The notes under the pieces are model-generated. The model did no database searches. It saw only the letters and a list, made by a program, of their open reading frames with translations, and was not told where the DNA came from. From Solirubrum sp044628455 (GTDB lineage Bacteria > Bacteroidota > Bacteroidia > Cytophagales > Hymenobacteraceae), in assembly GCF_044628455.1 (NCBI RefSeq), contig NZ_JBIYZW010000001.1, positions 2,356,001 to 2,420,000 of the forward strand: 64,000 nt of DNA, in the 5' to 3' direction. The translations under genes and the position numbers were made by a program. Each line of letters begins with the position of its first letter. The first letter of the stretch is position 1. Shown here piece after piece: positions 17,101 to 25,707 of this stretch.

Positions 17101-20100
17101 CGGCACGGTGGCCTTCGCGGGCCAGGGCAGCGGCTCGGTTTCCATTACCCTGCCCGACGCCACGCCGTTCGGCACGGGCTACCGCATCCGCCTCGTGGGC
17201 AGCAACCCGGCCGTGACCAGCACCAACGACAACGGCCAGAACCTGACCATCAACCCGCTGCCGGCGGCCGTGGCCTCGAGCAACTCGCCGGTGGTTACGG
17301 GCAACACCCTGCAGCTGTCGGCCCAAACCGTGGCGGGCGCTACTTACCAGTGGACCGGCCCGGCCAGCTTCAGCTCGACTCAGCAGAACCCCCAGATTCT
17401 GAACGCGACGCCCGCTAACGCGGGCACCTACAACCTGCTGGTGCGCAACCCCGCTACCGGCTGCCTGAACCGCGCCTCGGTGACGGTGCAGGTGCAGGGT
17501 CCGGTAGCCACGGTGCTTACCCTCGACCCCATCGGGCCCCTGCAGCTGTGCGCCGGCAATTCCTTCCCGGTGCAGTTCAGCGTGACGGGTGGTGGCATGA
17601 GCTCGGGCAACGTCGTCACGGCGCAGCTCTCGGAGGCCACGGGTTTGTTTACCGCTCCCGTGAACGTGGGCTCGACGGCGTTTACCGGTACCGGCAACGG
17701 GCAGCTCACGGTGGCTATTCCGCTGAGTACGCCCACCGGCAGCGGCTACCGCCTGCGCCTGGTGAGCAGCGCCCCGGCTTTGACCAGCGCCACCAACGCC
17801 AGCAACTGGCAGATCTACAACCTGAGCGCCGTGAGCGTGAGCAGCAACTCGCCCGTACCGGTAGGCGGCACCTTGCAGCTCACGGCCCAGGGCGTACCCA
17901 GCGGCCTCACCGGCCAGTGGACCGGCCCGGGCGGCTTCAGCGCGGCGCAGAACAGCGCCCAGCTGGCGAACTTCGAGCCGGCTAACGCGGGCAGCTACGT
18001 GTTTACGCTCACGACCACCGGCTGCACCGTGGCCTACCCGCTTACGGTTCAGCTGCAGCCCACCGTGGCAGTCGGCGCTTTCGGTGGTACGCTGTGCCCC
18101 GGCTCGGGCGTGAGCGTACCGTTTACGGCCCAGGGCAGCTACTCCGCCGGCAACCTGTTCCGGGCCGTGCTGTCGGCTGCCAACGGCTCGTTTGCCAGCG
18201 GCACCGTTATCGGCACCCTGGCCCTGAGCGGTACCGGCCCGCTGACGGGCACCATTGCCGCGACGTTGCCGGCTGGTACGGCGCTGGGCACCGGCTACCG
18301 CATCCGGGTGGAAGCCAGCAACCCGGCGCTGGTGAGCACCAACACCAACGGCAGCGACCTGACGGTGCAGGCGCTGAGCTTCGTATGGACCGGCGGAACT
18401 TCCACGGCCTGGACCGATGGCCGCAACTGGTCGTGCGGGCAGGCGCCCAACAGCAGCAGCAACGTGGTGGTGGCCCCGGCGGCCTTCAACCCCATGGTCA
18501 GCCTCGCGGGCAACATCCGCAGCCTGACGGTGAATGCGGGCGCCACGGTGACCATGACGGCCCCGCTGACGTTGACCGGGGACCTGCTCAACCAGGGCAC
18601 CATGCTCGCCGGGACCGGCAGCCGGCTGATTCTGGCCGGCAGCACGCCGCAGACCCTGGGCGGCAGCGCCCCGATAGTGGTGGGCGACCTGCAGATCAAC
18701 GCCGGGGCCACGCTGCGGCTGACCACGCCGCTGCGGGTGGCCGGCAACTGGCTCAGCAACGGCAGCTTTGAGGCCGGCACCGCGCTGGTGACGCTGAACG
18801 GCAGCAGCCCGCAGAGTTTGAGCGGCAGCACCCCACCGCGCTTCTACGACCTGCAGCTGGCCAACCCCGCCGGCGCCCGCTGCTCAACCAACGTGCAGGT
18901 CAGCCGCCTGCTGACGCTCACCCAGGGCAACCTGGTCTCGGATGGCTTCCTGACTTTGCGCTCGACTGCGGCGGGCACGGCCATGGTGGTGAACCCCGTA
19001 GGCGGCGGCCTGGTCACGGGCCGCGCCACGATGGAGCGCTTCATCACGGGCGCGGGCAGCAGCGGCTACCGCCACTACGCCTCGCCCATGCAGCTGGGCT
19101 CGGCCACGGTCAGCGAGTTTGCCGACGATTTGCCGGTCTTCGAGCTGAACCCGGCCTACAACACCCAGGGCAACACGGTGAGTCCCTTCCCGACCTTCTT
19201 CCAGTACAACGAGGCGCGCCTGAACGCCGCGGCCGGCTTCTTCGACCAAGGCTGGCTGGTGCCCGCGGCCACCGACAACCTGCTGCCGCTGCGCGGCTAC
19301 TCGGCCCAGACCAACCCGACCACCACGGTGGACATCTCGGGCGTGCTGCAGAACGGTTCCGTCAGCATCCCGCTCACGCGGGGCGGGCAGGCGGGCTCGG
19401 GCTGGAACCTGCTGGGCAACCCCTACCCGGCCCCCATCGACTGGGACCTGGTGCCCGCCAGCCCGGGAGTGGACAAGGCGCTCTACGTATTCGTGCCCTC
19501 GGGGCCGTACACCGGCGCCTACCAGAGCTACGTCAACGGCATCGGCCAGAACGGGGGCTCGAAGGATGTGGCCGCCATGCAGGGCTTCTTCGTGCGCGCC
19601 ACCGCAGCTTCGGCGACCCTGAGCCTGAGCAACGCCGTGCGCCATACCAGCTACCTGAGCCCGGCCTTCAACCGCACCGGGCCCAACGGTCCTGCCGCCA
19701 CGGCGGCCAGGCCGCTGCTGCGCCTCGAAGCCCGCAACGCCCAGGGCCAGGCCGACGAGGCGGTGCTCTACTTCGAGCCGCAGGCCGGCCAGAACTACCA
19801 GCCGGGCTTCGACGCCTACAAGGTGCAGCTCAACGGCAACGGCCGCCCCTCGCTGTGGAGCCAGGCCGGCAACGACGCGCTCAGCATCAACGGCCTGCCC
19901 GCCCTGAGTCTGGGGCAGCTGATTCCGCTGGGCCTGCGCGTGAGTCAGCCCGGCAGCCATACCCTGGTGGCGACCGAGCTGCTGAACCTGCCCGCCGGCA
20001 CCCAAATGTGGCTGGAAGACCGGGAGCTGGGCCGCTACCACAATCTGAGCCAGGTGCCGAGCTACGCCTTTACGATGGCGCCGAGCTACGCGGGGCAGCG

Positions 20101-20410
20101 GTTTTTCCTGTGGCTGGGCAGCCGCCCCACGGCCACCACGGCCGCGGCACTGCAGGCCGCCACCCGACTCTACCCCAACCCCACCAATACCGGCCGGGTC
20201 CGGCTGGAGGTGGACGGGCTGCGCGAGCAGCGCCCTGCTACGGTGCAGGTGCTGAACGTGATTGGCCAGGTAGTGCACACGCTCACGGTACCCGTGCAGC
20301 GCAGCCTGATCAGGCAGGAGCTTGACCTAGGCACGCTGCCCGCCGGGGTGTATTCGGTGCGGATTTACGCCGCCGAGGGCGTGATTACCCAGCGGCTCAT
20401 CAGGGAATGA
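14120..20410 (+). CDS. Giant multidomain T9SS type A surface protein (cassette A)
   Basis: 2,096 aa from ATG 14120. Order: signal peptide (to ~31); four ~80-residue repeats beginning EYFxDTDPGxG (about 35, 117, 198, 277); a discoidin-like (F5/8 C) domain (~355-490); an IPT/TIG domain (VSSFTPSGGSPGTVVTLTG, ~490-570); five Ig/PKD-like modules, each opening with a Cys-containing FGGTxCAG-type strand (~570, 759, 942, 1131, 1316); a WTGGxSTAWTDGRNWSCG linker (~1420); about two beta-solenoid units; a conserved block with GWNLLGNPYPAPIDW; and the T9SS domain (LYPNPTNTGRVRLEV to VITQRLIRE, last ~80). It is expected to be exported by Sec, then by T9SS, and anchored or released at the surface. The paralog in cassette B is longer. 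A strong terminator follows. Confidence 0.92.
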   Translation: MHLLHLLLRQGWLRLVWLLAAVAALSPLAAQTPPNLDRVEYFIDTDPGHGSATAVTLPASPSATLANLTFPVSLSAISPGFHNLFIRSRAVGGAWSQTSKQLLYVGESGPGAGPVPALNRLEYFIDTDPGHGSATAVTLPGSPGTALSNFTFAVPLSSVGGGFHALYIRSRDANGGWSQTQRRIFYVEPTSSTAPPANLTALEYFVDTDPGHGNATSAPIAGGGTNATGVSFSVGLGALSSGFHTLYYRTRDAAGKWSQTQHRIFYVDDPNVAAAPNITKAEYFFDTDPGYGSGVNIAIATPAPVLSNLNILADATALADGEHRLYVRSRDANGRWSMVIPGRVFRKNGCAVSSNLAAGLPAASYSQSGSSVGSAEQVFNGGSWTYSTNNDYFVRADLGTPRTISEVRMTARPSTATNGTVRVETSTNLNTWTTQRTFTGPFTNGQELVASFDTAPIANVRGVRVVVNWATAASALEDVSVYNFDCPAQPPIVSSFTPSGGSPGTVVTLTGQYFTGATAVTFNGVAATAFTVNSATQLTVTAPAAGTSGQICVTTPGGTGCSAASYTFPPTIAVGTVSPTPLCAGVTLLLVPFTTNTTAYAAGNQFKFQLSDANGVFTAGSRLYGTLISSSATGGTLRDSVALRTPPGSGYRVRVVASNPAIVSPANAQDLTINATPLTQAGSNSPVTFGNTIALTAGPAYPGATYQWSGPAGFSSTQQNPQRTGANPGMSGRYTVTVTLGGCTYSAFTDVSVLNAPTPVITLTGTTAGFCPGTSNAEPFSVTVGTLQGGNTLTLQLSDASGSFATPVSVAAIGYSGQGNGSIGFSLPTGTAPGSGYLLRLVSSNPAVTSNTRAITVRALPTAQATSNSPVVYGGTLQLNTPTVANATYQWSGPAGFSSTQQNPQLPNATPSNSGTYSLTVTGQNGCTAQSAVAVTVQAPTQPLLSLTSFGGTYCAGAASAVNFTVNGLSFAAGNVLTAQLSDASGSFATPVAIGTVAFAGQGSGSVSITLPDATPFGTGYRIRLVGSNPAVTSTNDNGQNLTINPLPAAVASSNSPVVTGNTLQLSAQTVAGATYQWTGPASFSSTQQNPQILNATPANAGTYNLLVRNPATGCLNRASVTVQVQGPVATVLTLDPIGPLQLCAGNSFPVQFSVTGGGMSSGNVVTAQLSEATGLFTAPVNVGSTAFTGTGNGQLTVAIPLSTPTGSGYRLRLVSSAPALTSATNASNWQIYNLSAVSVSSNSPVPVGGTLQLTAQGVPSGLTGQWTGPGGFSAAQNSAQLANFEPANAGSYVFTLTTTGCTVAYPLTVQLQPTVAVGAFGGTLCPGSGVSVPFTAQGSYSAGNLFRAVLSAANGSFASGTVIGTLALSGTGPLTGTIAATLPAGTALGTGYRIRVEASNPALVSTNTNGSDLTVQALSFVWTGGTSTAWTDGRNWSCGQAPNSSSNVVVAPAAFNPMVSLAGNIRSLTVNAGATVTMTAPLTLTGDLLNQGTMLAGTGSRLILAGSTPQTLGGSAPIVVGDLQINAGATLRLTTPLRVAGNWLSNGSFEAGTALVTLNGSSPQSLSGSTPPRFYDLQLANPAGARCSTNVQVSRLLTLTQGNLVSDGFLTLRSTAAGTAMVVNPVGGGLVTGRATMERFITGAGSSGYRHYASPMQLGSATVSEFADDLPVFELNPAYNTQGNTVSPFPTFFQYNEARLNAAAGFFDQGWLVPAATDNLLPLRGYSAQTNPTTTVDISGVLQNGSVSIPLTRGGQAGSGWNLLGNPYPAPIDWDLVPASPGVDKALYVFVPSGPYTGAYQSYVNGIGQNGGSKDVAAMQGFFVRATAASATLSLSNAVRHTSYLSPAFNRTGPNGPAATAARPLLRLEARNAQGQADEAVLYFEPQAGQNYQPGFDAYKVQLNGNGRPSLWSQAGNDALSINGLPALSLGQLIPLGLRVSQPGSHTLVATELLNLPAGTQMWLEDRELGRYHNLSQVPSYAFTMAPSYAGQRFFLWLGSRPTATTAAALQAATRLYPNPTNTGRVRLEVDGLREQRPATVQVLNVIGQVVHTLTVPVQRSLIRQELDLGTLPAGVYSVRIYAAEGVITQRLIRE
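14222..15163 (+). repeat. Four tandem EYFxDTDPGxG domain repeats in cassette A giant protein
   Basis: In-frame repeats of ~80 codons start at about 14222, 14471, 14713 and 14950. Each opens with an acidic EYF(I/V/F)DTDPG(H/Y)GxA motif and closes with RSRDxxGxWSxT and an aromatic strand. The paralog has five such units (30195-31330). The clustered Asp/Gly pattern could bind calcium, which is my inference. Confidence 0.85.
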
Positions 20411-20421
20411 TGCCAACCCTA

Positions 20422-20460
20422 GCAAGTGGGGCGCTCCGGCCGGGGCGCCCCACTTGCTTT
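20422..20460 (+). terminator. Rho-independent terminator ending cassette A
   Basis: 13-bp perfect arms GCAAGTGGGGCGC (20422-20434) and GCGCCCCACTTGC (20445-20457), with further CCGG pairing in the loop and a short T run, 12 bases after the stop. Confidence 0.9.
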
Positions 20461-20524
20461 TCCAGCGGCTACCTGCGCCTGCCGCCCCATTTATCAGCCC
20501 GGGCTGAAAACCCGGCCGGCCCAT

Positions 20525-20546
20525 AAATACCTACTTCCGGGTATTT
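20525..20546. promoter_or_regulatory. Palindrome AAATACC-N8-GGTATTT over a -33 box
   Basis: Perfect 7-bp arms at 20525-20531 and 20540-20546. The right arm overlaps the TTTC -33 element of the downstream promoter, the position expected for a repressor operator. It is similar to the palindrome upstream of cassette A (12673-12692). Confidence 0.5.
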
Positions 20547-20575
20547 CCCGACCGGGGCCGGGCCGCTTAATTTTG
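20544..20575 (+). promoter_or_regulatory. Bacteroidota-type promoter of the T9SS protein gene
   Basis: TTTC (20544-20547), 20 bases, then TAATTTTG (20568-20575), a perfect match to TAnnTTTG. The start point would be near 20582, about 58 bases before the ATG. Confidence 0.65.
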
Positions 20576-20639
20576 AAGGCTGGTTATGCCGCTACCCGGC
20601 TGTTTCTCACTTTTCCACCTTTCCCTTCCCCCCTTTCGC

Positions 20640-22007
20640 ATGAACAAACATCTACTTCTCCTGCTCGGCGCGGCAGCCCTCAGTTTGCCGGCCGCGGCCC
20701 AATCGATCTGCCCGGCCACGCGCCCGGCACCGTCGCCCACGCGCCCGGCGGCTCGCCCCGAGCGCACGGCCCTGGAATCGGCCGGGCTGGCCACGCGCCG
20801 CCCCACGACCACCGTTACCCTACCCGGCCGCTCGGTAGGCCACTACTGGGAAGACAATATCAGCCGGTGGACGAGTGGCATCATCAAGACCTACACCTAC
20901 AACAACCAGGGCAAGCCCACCCAGATTACCGAGCTGGACTCGGCCACCAACCGCCCCAGCTACCGTACCAACATGACCTACAATGGTCAGGGAATGGTAA
21001 CCAGCGAGCTGTACCAGCATTGGGACGGTACGGCTTATATCAACACCGGCCGCACCCAGTACACCTACGACGCCCAGGGCAACGAAACACTGTACCGCTC
21101 CGAAAGCTGGCAAGGCGGGACCTGGCAGCTGGAGTCGGCTTACCGTACCACCTACACTTACAACCCCGCCGGCGCCATGACGCAGGCCGTGTACGAGGAT
21201 TGGGACAACGGCGCTTACGTGCTCGACGGCCGTACGCTCTTCACCCTGAACGCGGCCAACCAGTGGACGGAAGTGCTGGAGCAATCCTGGAATGGCGCTG
21301 CCTACGTGAACGATGACCAGATTCGCAACATCGTGTGGCACAACTGGAACAACAAGCAGGTGGCCTACTACGAAGCCCGCGAGTGGGACGAGGTAACCAG
21401 CACCTGGACCGGCGAGTACCGAACGACTACCACCTACCAGCCCAACGGCAGCTACGTGGAGATTCAGCAGACGCTGACCGCCCCCGGCGTGTGGACCAAC
21501 GAGGACCGCCACACCTACACCTTCGACAACTTCGGCAACGAAACCTTGCACCAGGGCGACACCTGGTCGGGCAGTGCCTGGGTAATCGACCACGCCTACC
21601 GCTATCTGCTGGCCTACACGCCCACCAACGAGGTGCGCCGCGCCGTGGAGCAGGACTTCAACACCACCACCGGGCGCTACGAGAACAACTACGTGCAAAC
21701 CTTCAGCAACTTCCAGACGATTACCCTGGCCAACCGCTCGGGTCTGGCTGCCGGCGTGGCCGCGCAGGTGTTCCCCAACCCCACGGTCGGCGCGGCGCAA
21801 GTTGAGCTGAGTGGTCTGCCGCCCCAGGCCCCGCTGCAAGCCGAGCTGCTGAACGCGCTGGGCCAGGTGCTGCGCACTTACACTCTGCCCGTGCAGCAGG
21901 GCCGGGCCAGCCAGCAGGTTGATCTGAGCGCCCAGCCCGCCGGCTCCTACCTGCTGCGCGTGCGCACCGCCGACGGCCACGCCGCCTACCGCCTCGTCAA
22001 GCAATAA
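20640..22007 (+). CDS. T9SS type A sorting domain protein with YD-like repeats
   Basis: 455 aa from ATG 20640, with a signal peptide ending SLPAAAQ. The middle consists of about eight ~40-residue repeats with the pattern YTYNxQGxxT...W.G..Y (for example YTYDAQGNETLYRSESW and YTFDNFGNETLHQGDTW), like the tyrosine-rich units of surface proteins with YD/RHS-type strands, but without an RHS core. The C-terminus is a T9SS type A domain: VFPNPTVGAAQVELSGL to GSYLLRVRTADG and AYRLVKQ. It should be secreted to the cell surface. It has its own promoter and terminator and is therefore independent of cassette A despite lying just downstream. Confidence 0.9.
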   Translation: MNKHLLLLLGAAALSLPAAAQSICPATRPAPSPTRPAARPERTALESAGLATRRPTTTVTLPGRSVGHYWEDNISRWTSGIIKTYTYNNQGKPTQITELDSATNRPSYRTNMTYNGQGMVTSELYQHWDGTAYINTGRTQYTYDAQGNETLYRSESWQGGTWQLESAYRTTYTYNPAGAMTQAVYEDWDNGAYVLDGRTLFTLNAANQWTEVLEQSWNGAAYVNDDQIRNIVWHNWNNKQVAYYEAREWDEVTSTWTGEYRTTTTYQPNGSYVEIQQTLTAPGVWTNEDRHTYTFDNFGNETLHQGDTWSGSAWVIDHAYRYLLAYTPTNEVRRAVEQDFNTTTGRYENNYVQTFSNFQTITLANRSGLAAGVAAQVFPNPTVGAAQVELSGLPPQAPLQAELLNALGQVLRTYTLPVQQGRASQQVDLSAQPAGSYLLRVRTADGHAAYRLVKQ

Positions 22008-22030
22008 GGCAGCTCCCTGCTCCTACCAAG

Positions 22031-22070
22031 TAAAACCGCCCCGGCAGCTGGCTGCCGGGGCGGTTTTACG
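22031..22070. terminator. Bidirectional terminator between convergent genes
   Basis: 18-bp perfect arms (22031-22048 and 22051-22068) with a two-base loop; TTTTA at each 3' side. It serves the T9SS gene (+) and the DUF4249 gene (-). Confidence 0.9.
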
Positions 22071-22116
22071 TTAATCACCCCGCCGAAAAGCGTTGGCTGG
22101 GCAATGGGCGCCACTG

Positions 22117-23094
22117 CTAGAGCGGAATCCGGAAAACGGCATCGGCCGCGCCGCCGAAGATGCCGAAGCCGGCGTTGACGTTGCTGTGCAGGGGCGTGGG
22201 CTCGGAAAAGGGATTTCCGTCGCTGTCCTGGTACACGGTGCGGCTGTTGTAGAACAGGTACAGGTCGCGGGTGACGTGCGAGACGATGACTTCTACCGCC
22301 GCCGGGCGCACGTTCGACATGGGGTTGTCGTAGTAGCGCACCTCGTTGATGAGGGTGATACGCCGGCCCTCGTAGCCGCTGTCGGAAAAGGGCACGGTGC
22401 CGTAGTTGCCCGACTGCGAGAGGCGGATGCGCGGCACGCTCACGGTTTCGTCGCCCTCGTAGTGCTGCAGCGAGCCGATGATGCGGCCCTGGTCGTCGAG
22501 CAGGCGGGCGTACACCAGGTAGTAGTCGGCGCCGCCGGCCGGGTCGTCGAAGCTCACGGTGAGGCGGGCACGCTTTTCGTCGGGGAAGTTGGGGTTGCTG
22601 CCGCGCGGGGTGAGCGTGGCCTCGGCCACCGGCACTGGCTGGGGCAACGTCAGCTCGCTCTCGGCCGTTTCGACGCCGGGCACGGCCACGCGCAGCTGGT
22701 AGCGCTGCCCGGGCTGAAAGGTGTAGCCCAGCAGGCCGCGGTACTGGCCCTGGTTGAACGGGCCGGAGTTGAAGTGCTCGTAGCGCTCCACCACCGCGCC
22801 GCTGGCGTCGCGCACTTCCACCGTGGCATCGGCCCGGCCCTGCAGCGGGCGGGTATCGTAGAGGCGCTGGCTCACGCTCACGTACGGTTCGCGGTCCTGA
22901 AAGAACTGGCGGTAGTCGTGGTCGGTGCCGGGCATGTTGTCGAGCACGTAGGATACAGCCACCCGGGGCGTGTGTTCGGGCTCGGGCACGTCGATGGCCG
23001 TTTCGCAGCCGCTCAGCAGCACGCTCAGTCCGCCCAGCAGCAGGCTGGTCTTGCTTAGTTGATTGTGCAGCCGCATAATCGGGGAATTCAGCAT
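22117..23094 (-). CDS. DUF4249 family lipoprotein
   Basis: 325 aa from ATG 23094, six bases after the stop of the TonB receptor gene; an in-frame ATG at 23076 gives a more compact lipoprotein signal. The signal ends in the lipobox LLSGC and is followed by ETAIDVPEPEH. The body matches the DUF4249 pattern: RVAVSYVLDN, VSVSQRLYDTRPL, VEVRDASGAVVERYE, PGQRYQLRVAVPG, and the C-terminal FSEPTPLHSNVNAGFGIFGG. In Bacteroidota this family is encoded with TonB-dependent receptors of the carboxypeptidase-regulatory-like type, so it probably serves as an outer-membrane lipoprotein partner of the receptor upstream. Ligand unknown. Confidence 0.9.
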   Translation of the reverse strand: MLNSPIMRLHNQLSKTSLLLGGLSVLLSGCETAIDVPEPEHTPRVAVSYVLDNMPGTDHDYRQFFQDREPYVSVSQRLYDTRPLQGRADATVEVRDASGAVVERYEHFNSGPFNQGQYRGLLGYTFQPGQRYQLRVAVPGVETAESELTLPQPVPVAEATLTPRGSNPNFPDEKRARLTVSFDDPAGGADYYLVYARLLDDQGRIIGSLQHYEGDETVSVPRIRLSQSGNYGTVPFSDSGYEGRRITLINEVRYYDNPMSNVRPAAVEVIVSHVTRDLYLFYNSRTVYQDSDGNPFSEPTPLHSNVNAGFGIFGGAADAVFRIPL

Positions 23095-23100
23095 AAGGAG

Positions 23101-25503
23101 TTAGAAGCGGAAGCTCTTGCTAAAAGAGGGAATGATGGGAAACAGGCTGATCTGGCGGTAACCGGGCTTTTCCCGCACGTTGCCCTGCCCGTCTTCGAAG
23201 CCCTGGCTGAAGTAGAGGTAGTAGGGGTTGGCGCGGCTGTAGGCGTTGTAGAGGCTCACGCTGTTGACCACCTCGCCCCACTTCTTTTTCTTGGTGTGGC
23301 TCAAATCCAGGTCGAGGCGGTGGTAGGCGCGCATGCGGTAGGAGTTGCGCGGGCCGTAGTCCTGGTACTCGGTGTAGCTGCCCAGCAGGTAGCGCCCGCG
23401 CGAGAGCGTAACGGCATTGCCGGTGCCGTACACCCAGGTGCCCGACAAGCGCAGGTTGTCCTTGAGCTGGTGAATGACGACGAGCTTGGCGTCGTGGCGG
23501 CGGTCGTACTTGTAGGGGAAGATGCGGCCCTGGTTCAGCTCCTCAAACTTGCGCTTGCTCCACGAGAGGGTGTAGCCGATCCAGCCGGTGGTGCGGCCCG
23601 ACTTCTTTTGCAGAAACACCTCGGCGCCGTAGGCCCAGCCCTTGCCGCTGGTCACCTTGTCTTCCCAGTTGTTGTCGGTGGTGCCCAGGAAGTTGGCGCC
23701 CTCGCGGTACTCGATCAGCCGGTCCATGGGCTTGTAGTAGGTTTCCAGGCTCAGCTCGTAGTCTTCGTCCCGGAAACGCACGTTGCGGGCCGCGCCCAAG
23801 CTCACCTGCTGGGCTTTCTGGGGCTTGATCTTGGCCGTGGCCGGCACCCACAAATCGGTGGGCAGGCCGATGCCGCTGTTGGTGAGCAGGTGAATAAACT
23901 GCGTGGTTCGGGCGTAGGAGGCTTTCAGGGCCCAGTCTTCGGTGAGCAGGTAGCGGGCGGCCAGGCGCGGCTCTACCGAGGGGAAAAACTTGTTGCCGGT
24001 GGCAAAGCCGTTCAGGCGCAGCCCGGCGTTGACTTTCAGCCGCTCGGTTACCTTGTAGTCGTCCTCGGCGTAGAGCCCGATTTCGTGGCCCAGGGTGCGG
24101 GTGCTTTTGTTGAACTGGTCGAGGTTGGCGTCGGGGTCGGAGCTTTTCACCTGCATGGCGCCGGGCCGGAAGTGGTGCAGCACGTACTGCCCGCCGAAGC
24201 GGATGTAGTGGTCGGGCAGCGGCACGTAGTCGAAGTCAGTCTTCAAACTCAGGTCGCGGATGTTGGAGAGGTACTTGAGCGCGAACTTGTCGGTGCGCAG
24301 CTCGTCGGTCTGGCTGTCGCGGCGCCGGCTCTCGTCCTCCACGCCCACGTCGAACTGGTAGCGGCTGAAGGTCAGGTGGGTGTTGGCAAACAGCTGGTCG
24401 TTCACGATGTGGTTCCAGCGCGCGGCGGCCGTGAGGTTGCCCCAGCCCAGGCCCGAGTCCACCTCGTTGTACTCGCCCCGCTCGCCCTCGTCCTTGGTGC
24501 GGGCGTAGAACTTGTCGCGGCCGGTGTAGGCACTCAGGTACAAGCGGTTGCGCTGGTTAAGCTTCCAGTTCACCTTGGCGTTCAGGTCGTGGAAGAAGTA
24601 GCCCACGGTGGCCCCGTCGGTGGCCGCCATAATCAGCGGGCGGGCCAGCAGGTCGATGTAGGTGCGGCGGGCCGAGACGATAAACGAGGCGGTGTCTTTC
24701 TTGATGGGGCCTTCCAGCGTGAGGCGCGAGGCAATGAGCCCGATGCCGCCTTCGCCGTGAAACTTTTCCATGTTGCCCTCCTTCATCGAGATGTCGAGCA
24801 CCGAGGAGAGGCGGCCGCCGTAGCGGGCCGGGAAGCCGCCCTTGATCAGCTCCACGTTGTTGAGCGCGTCGGCGTTGAACACCGAGAAGAAGCCGAACAG
24901 GTGCGAGGCGTTGTACACCGGCGTGCCGTCGAGCAAGATCAGGTTCTGGTCGGGCGAGCCGCCGCGCACGTACAGGCCGCTCTGGCCCTCGCCGCCGGCC
25001 TGCACCCCGGGCAGCAGCTGCAATACCTTGAGCACGTCCCGCTCGCCAAACAGCGCCGGCACGGCTTTGAGCTGAGTCAGCGGCACGTTGATGGTGCCCA
25101 TGCGGGTGGTTTCGGCCAGCTTTTCCTGGCGGGTGCCCACAATCTCTACCGACTGCAGCTCACTGGTGGCCGGCTGCAGGCGCACGTTCAGGGTCTGGCT
25201 TTTGTCGAGGCGCACGCGCAGCACCTGCCGCTGGTAGCCTAGGTAGGAAGTCAGCAGGCGGGTGGTGTCGGCGCCGGCCGGCAGCGTGAGCGAGTAGAAG
25301 CCGTAGGTGTTGGTGGCCGTGCCCTGGCCCGAAGCCGGGTGCACCACGGCCACGCCAATCAGGTTCTCGCCGGTGCTGGCGTCGCGCACGTAGCCGCTGA
25401 ACGTGACCCGGCCGGTGGCGGCTTGCTGGGCCTGGGCGGGTGCCGCCGCCAGCAGGCCGCAGCAGGCGCCGGCCATCAGGGCCGGGCGTAAATGAGGGAA
25501 CAT
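23101..25503 (-). CDS. TonB-dependent receptor with CarboxypepD_reg-like domain
   Basis: 800 aa from ATG 25503, with a signal peptide to about PAQAQQ. Residues ~32-115 form the carboxypeptidase-regulatory-like domain (FSGYVRDASTGENLIGVAV). The plug follows (VPALFGERDVLKVLQLLPGV, GLYVRGGSPDQNLILLDGTPVYNASH, then FPARYGGRLSSVLDI), and then a ~550-residue barrel ending in a terminal Phe (SKSFRF). It imports an unknown ligand across the outer membrane using TonB/ExbBD energy. It forms a two-gene operon with the DUF4249 lipoprotein downstream. A well-matched promoter lies 26 bases upstream of the start codon. Confidence 0.93.
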   Translation of the reverse strand: MFPHLRPALMAGACCGLLAAAPAQAQQAATGRVTFSGYVRDASTGENLIGVAVVHPASGQGTATNTYGFYSLTLPAGADTTRLLTSYLGYQRQVLRVRLDKSQTLNVRLQPATSELQSVEIVGTRQEKLAETTRMGTINVPLTQLKAVPALFGERDVLKVLQLLPGVQAGGEGQSGLYVRGGSPDQNLILLDGTPVYNASHLFGFFSVFNADALNNVELIKGGFPARYGGRLSSVLDISMKEGNMEKFHGEGGIGLIASRLTLEGPIKKDTASFIVSARRTYIDLLARPLIMAATDGATVGYFFHDLNAKVNWKLNQRNRLYLSAYTGRDKFYARTKDEGERGEYNEVDSGLGWGNLTAAARWNHIVNDQLFANTHLTFSRYQFDVGVEDESRRRDSQTDELRTDKFALKYLSNIRDLSLKTDFDYVPLPDHYIRFGGQYVLHHFRPGAMQVKSSDPDANLDQFNKSTRTLGHEIGLYAEDDYKVTERLKVNAGLRLNGFATGNKFFPSVEPRLAARYLLTEDWALKASYARTTQFIHLLTNSGIGLPTDLWVPATAKIKPQKAQQVSLGAARNVRFRDEDYELSLETYYKPMDRLIEYREGANFLGTTDNNWEDKVTSGKGWAYGAEVFLQKKSGRTTGWIGYTLSWSKRKFEELNQGRIFPYKYDRRHDAKLVVIHQLKDNLRLSGTWVYGTGNAVTLSRGRYLLGSYTEYQDYGPRNSYRMRAYHRLDLDLSHTKKKKWGEVVNSVSLYNAYSRANPYYLYFSQGFEDGQGNVREKPGYRQISLFPIIPSFSKSFRF

Positions 25504-25528
25504 AGGGGAGGAAGGAGAAATACGTTTA

Positions 25529-25560
25529 CAAAGCTAAGTGCTTCAGCTGCCGGCCGGCAA
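25529..25560 (-). promoter_or_regulatory. Promoter of the TonB receptor / DUF4249 operon
   Basis: On the minus strand: TTGC (25557-25560), a 20-base spacer, then TAGCTTTG (25529-25536), a perfect TAnnTTTG. Start point near 25522. Confidence 0.65.
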
Positions 25561-25642
25561 CCGCACAATGATGTAGCACCGGCCCGCCGCGGGGCTTTCA
25601 CCGGGAGCCCGCAGCGGGGCGCGCGGTTGCAGGCCAGCGGGC

Positions 25643-25680
25643 AAAAAATTGCCCCGCCCGCTGCTGGCAGCGGGCGGGGC
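25643..25680 (-). terminator. Rho-independent terminator of the OmpH/Skp-like gene
   Basis: 13-bp perfect arms (25651-25663 and 25668-25680) with loop CTGG, followed on the minus strand by AATTTTTTG, 28 bases beyond the stop at 25708. Confidence 0.9.
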
Positions 25681-25707
25681 AGGCAGAACGGCCGGCGGGG
25701 CCGCTTA

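Noticed and set aside
14192..17326. A 1,044-codon open frame on the minus strand inside the cassette A giant gene
   Set aside because: It is an antisense shadow. Its composition is Gly/Arg/Ala/His-rich without domains, as expected opposite a high-GC gene, and the plus strand has clear domains throughout.
20640..22007. RHS toxin
   Set aside because: The tyrosine/Gly repeats recall YD repeats, but there is no RHS core motif or toxin C-terminus, and the protein ends in a T9SS sorting domain.
23059..25242. A 727-codon plus-strand frame opposite the TonB receptor
   Set aside because: Antisense shadow; the minus strand encodes a complete TonB-dependent receptor with signal peptide, plug and barrel.
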